A stretch of 7,224 nucleotides of DNA from Cloacimonetes bacterium UBA5210 (GTDB lineage: Bacteria > Cloacimonadota > Cloacimonadia > Cloacimonadales > Cloacimonadaceae), in the NCBI GenBank assembly GCA_002412625.1, contig DHVK01000008.1, forward strand, positions 12,181 to 19,404. The letters are read 5' to 3'. Positions within the stretch are counted from its first letter, which is position 1; each line of letters begins with the position of its first letter. The position numbers and the translations under genes were made by a program. The notes under the pieces were generated by a model, which worked only from the letters and a program-made list of their open reading frames with translations, was not told the origin of the DNA and made no database searches. Below, in pieces: positions 6,022-7,224 of the stretch.

Positions 6022-6552
6022 TTAGTCCAACAAGAACCAACGGTAGGCGATCACCGGTACCGGTTCATCAAAGACCATCAGTATCTTCCGATCCACCTTT
6101 TCCCCGCCCATCCGCTCGTAGAAGTGCACGGTGGGATTCTTTTCCGCCACCCAGATCACCATTGAACGATATCCCTCTCTCTGCATCCGGTCGGTGAAGC
6201 GGTCAAACATCATCCGGCCGATCCCTCTACCATGAAAAGCTCGTAGCATATACATCGCTGCTAATTCTGCCTCACAACTGTCACCCATGCCGGTCTCGCA
6301 GTCCTCATTTTTCCGATTCTTGCCCCCACTGACGAAGCCCACCACCTCTCCACCGGCTATGACGACCAGGACATGGCTGCCTGCAGCAAGTGCATTTTCC
6401 CAGTTTCGCCGGCAACCGTCCATATTGAGCGAGGCAATCTTACGCTCCGGCATGATCCCCGGATAGGTCTCATGCCAGCTCTGGATATGTACCCTGGCGA
6501 TCGCTTCGACATCGTCTGCCCCGGCAGGTCTGATGAGTATTTCCTGATTCAC
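6022..6552 (-). CDS. GNAT-family N-acetyltransferase, substrate unknown
   Basis: The 176-residue protein has the GNAT fold that transfers acetyl from acetyl-CoA to an amine. Motif A with the pyrophosphate loop is clear (ELAAMYMLRAFHGRGIGRMM, 96-115, with RxxGxG-like HGRGIG), as is motif B (WVAEKNPTVHFYERMGG, 134-150), whose Asn-Pro and Phe-Tyr-Glu pattern is typical. The N-terminal part (VHIQSWHETYPGIMPER, 21-37) is shared with many uncharacterised single-domain cytosolic GNATs. The start is GTG at 6552. GGGAG lies 11 bases upstream, with AAAAG closer. No in-frame ATG gives a better start, since the ATG 8 bases upstream is out of frame. The gene stands alone behind its own promoter and ends against repeat DNA. 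Its richer GC and frequent CGG and CGA arginine codons differ somewhat from groEL, so recent acquisition is possible. Amino-acid, peptide or aminoglycoside substrates cannot be told apart. Confidence 0.85.
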   Translation of the reverse strand: MNQEILIRPAGADDVEAIARVHIQSWHETYPGIMPERKIASLNMDGCRRNWENALAAGSHVLVVIAGGEVVGFVSGGKNRKNEDCETGMGDSCEAELAAMYMLRAFHGRGIGRMMFDRFTDRMQREGYRSMVIWVAEKNPTVHFYERMGGEKVDRKILMVFDEPVPVIAYRWFLLD

Positions 6553-6591
6553 CTTTTCATCTGCTCCCTATGCTGTTACTTTTTCGCTACC

Positions 6592-6620
6592 AATCTATCA
6601 TTACCCTGCAATACTGTCAA
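6592..6620 (-). promoter_or_regulatory. Promoter of the acetyltransferase gene
   Basis: On the minus strand a perfect TTGACA (6615-6620) is followed after exactly 17 bases by TAGATT (6592-6597, 4/6 to the -10 consensus). The predicted leader before the GTG at 6552 is about 30 bases. This is the best sigma70-type promoter in the window. Confidence 0.65.
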
Positions 6621-6667
6621 TGAGAAAAGATTCTTGTAGATTCTTTATCATATTGAGTGGATAGGAC

Positions 6668-6695
6668 TTGACCAAGGTTGCGAAAGGTGTACATT
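6668..6695 (+). promoter_or_regulatory. Candidate plus-strand promoter, divergent from the acetyltransferase
   Basis: TTGACC (6668-6673), 16 bases, then TACATT (6690-6695) fit a sigma70 promoter at 5/6 and 4/6. A second TTGACC follows at 6695-6700, and a small inverted repeat (ACCGA...TCGGGT, near 6698-6719) could be an operator. It points toward the ribosome binding site and ATG at 6739. Confidence 0.4.
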
Positions 6696-6726
6696 TGACC
6701 GATTAATTATCAGTCGGGTAACCGAG

Positions 6727-6738
6727 AAGGAGATCAAG
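6727..6738 (+). promoter_or_regulatory. Strong ribosome binding site before ATG 6739
   Basis: AAGGAG (6727-6732) is followed by ATCAAG and then ATG at 6739. This near-ideal Shine-Dalgarno sequence and spacing is the main reason to take the downstream frame seriously. Confidence 0.5.
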
Positions 6739-7224
6739 ATGACCAAGCAAATCAAGAATCGCAGAGAGCATGCAACGCTGGAGCAGATGGCAACATCCGG
6801 CAGCCAATCGAAGAGATTATCGAATCCCAGCCCGGATTATGCGATTACCCTTTTGATAAGGGCTTCCACTGGAGGCACCTATCACACATACTTCACACTC
6901 AGTGAAGTAAAGTCACACCGCATCCTGATACTGGACTTGGGTATCCATCGCAGCTTGATTGGCAAGCTCGGTGGCAGCATAGGCAAAGCCCAGACCAGCT
7001 ACCGCTTCCACTACCAGTCCAATCACCCCAGCTACGGGATTGATCGCAATATTGAGGGCATGAAAGACAGCCGTAAGGATTTTCACAGCAGTGGTTGTTG
7101 GGTGCCGTTTTTGTTTCGAGTTGGGTGCTGTTTGACAGAAAAACGGCTCAGAGAGGCGTGTTCCGGTAAAGGTTCAGAGAGACGTGTTCCTATCGGATCT
7201 CGTTTCTCCCGAAACGTTTTTCTG
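6739..7224 (+). CDS. Open reading frame running off the window end, unrecognised and doubtful
   Basis: From ATG 6739 a frame stays open for 162 codons to the last base, with no stop in the window. It has a strong ribosome binding site and a candidate promoter. The first part (MTKQIKNRREHATLEQMATS) looks like a basic, protein-like N-terminus. The middle (about 6957-7080) is rich in His, Ser, Tyr and Arg, which is typical of antisense shadow frames, and its exact in-register complement encodes an Ala, Val and Gly-rich peptide. The end reads through two families of short direct repeats (7098-7190) and becomes Cys and Arg-rich. I recognise no family. It may be a genuine start joined to broken mobile DNA. 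Only sequence beyond 7224 can settle whether it is a gene. Confidence 0.3.
   Translation, partial: MTKQIKNRREHATLEQMATSGSQSKRLSNPSPDYAITLLIRASTGGTYHTYFTLSEVKSHRILILDLGIHRSLIGKLGGSIGKAQTSYRFHYQSNHPSYGIDRNIEGMKDSRKDFHSSGCWVPFLFRVGCCLTEKRLREACSGKGSERRVPIGSRFSRNVFL
6801..6905 (+). pseudogene. Possible transposase fragment in a shifted frame
   Basis: In a frame shifted relative to ATG 6739, codons from 6801 read QPIEEIIESQPGLCDYPFDK and then GFH (6861-6869), followed by WRHLSHILHTQ and a TGA at 6903. The piece FDKGFH, preceded by a short amphipathic helix, resembles the segment around a catalytic Asp in several DDE transposases that I recall. The resemblance is lost after the His, and no other catalytic region is present. 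If real, it is a decayed scrap. The evidence is one short motif. Confidence 0.2.
6913..7086 (-). CDS. Possible small hydrophobic peptide, antisense to the open frame
   Basis: A 57-codon minus-strand frame starting at GTG 7086 encodes an Ala, Val and Gly-rich sequence with a probable membrane-spanning or glycine-zipper stretch (INPVAGVIGLVVEAVAGLGF) and a polar end (DTQVQYQDAV). Its codons begin with G unusually often, which is a coding signature, and they are the exact complement of the plus-strand codons, so only one of the two is likely to be translated. I see no ribosome binding site. It could be a small membrane peptide, a remnant of a larger gene, or a chance product. I do not recognise the family. 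Confidence 0.25.
   Translation of the reverse strand: MKILTAVFHALNIAINPVAGVIGLVVEAVAGLGFAYAATELANQAAMDTQVQYQDAV
7098..7137. repeat. Direct repeat pair resembling an insertion-sequence end
   Basis: TTGGGTGCCGTTT (7098-7110) and TTGGGTGCTGTTT (7121-7133) match at 12 of 13 positions with a 23-base period, and the second runs into TTTGACA (7131-7137). Paired short repeats ending in TGTTTGACA are reminiscent of IS21-family termini, which carry multiple transposase-binding repeats. No istA or istB gene is seen, so this could be a solo end, a deletion remnant, or the edge of an element outside the window. Confidence 0.35.
7145..7190. repeat. Second direct repeat pair, 26-base period
   Basis: GGCTCAGAGAGGCGTGTTCC (7145-7164) and GGTTCAGAGAGACGTGTTCC (7171-7190) match at 18 of 20 positions. 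Both differences are transitions. The unit differs from the repeat pair just to its left, so two repeat families lie side by side. Confidence 0.6.
7201..7221 (+). terminator. Terminator-like hairpin with T-run at the window end
   Basis: CGTTTC-TCCC-GAAACG is a perfect 6-bp stem followed by TTTTT on the plus strand. The stem is short and only half GC. The T-run also belongs to CGTTTTTCTG (7215-7224), which is the exact inverse of CAGAAAAACG at 7136-7145, so it may instead be part of a larger inverted-repeat structure around the 26-base repeats. Confidence 0.35.

Noticed and set aside
6551..6562. Three-codon ATG AAA AGG TGA leader overlapping the acetyltransferase GTG start
   Set aside because: Such overlaps can couple translation, but GGGAG is only 3 bases from this ATG and a three-codon frame is easily due to chance.

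Overview
The window looks like chromosomal DNA from an anaerobic, FCB-type bacterium. My best guess is a member of the Cloacimonadota (Candidatus Cloacimonas and relatives). This rests on the Bacteroides-like, ACT-less phosphoglycerate dehydrogenase with a Lys active site, the group III-like phosphofructokinase, the GroEL with a GGM-type tail and the moderate GC content. It is recollection of family style, not a search, so the phylum is uncertain while 'bacterial housekeeping locus' is firm.

Layout: all five confident genes lie on the minus strand, so transcription runs from right to left. From right to left they are a GNAT acetyltransferase (6022-6552, GTG start, with a good sigma70-type promoter), a 588-base gap without a credible gene, groEL (3796-5433, with a CIRCE operator upstream and a hairpin terminator downstream), an MFS transporter (2400-3668), ATP-type 6-phosphofructokinase (1197-2294) and a phosphoglycerate dehydrogenase (201-1121). 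Another hairpin follows the last gene.

How the genes relate: phosphofructokinase and phosphoglycerate dehydrogenase are 75 bases apart and both belong to central carbon metabolism, glycolysis and the branch from 3-phosphoglycerate to serine. They may share a transcript, although a hairpin without a T-run sits between them. The transporter lies 105 bases upstream of phosphofructokinase with no clear terminator between, and its substrate cannot be read from the sequence. groEL is a separate heat-shock unit, apparently controlled by HrcA through CIRCE, and has no groES beside it.

The unusual parts are non-coding or mobile-looking. Bases 5827-6020 hold a cluster of hairpins, a long imperfect palindrome and a degenerate direct repeat that ends against the acetyltransferase stop codon, resembling an interspersed REP- or MITE-type element. 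Bases 6660-7224 hold a plus-strand promoter and strong ribosome binding site, an open frame running off the window end, a possible transposase scrap in another frame, a competing antisense peptide, and two families of short direct repeats that suggest insertion-sequence ends. I see no clear new multi-gene system here. The two repeat regions are the best leads.
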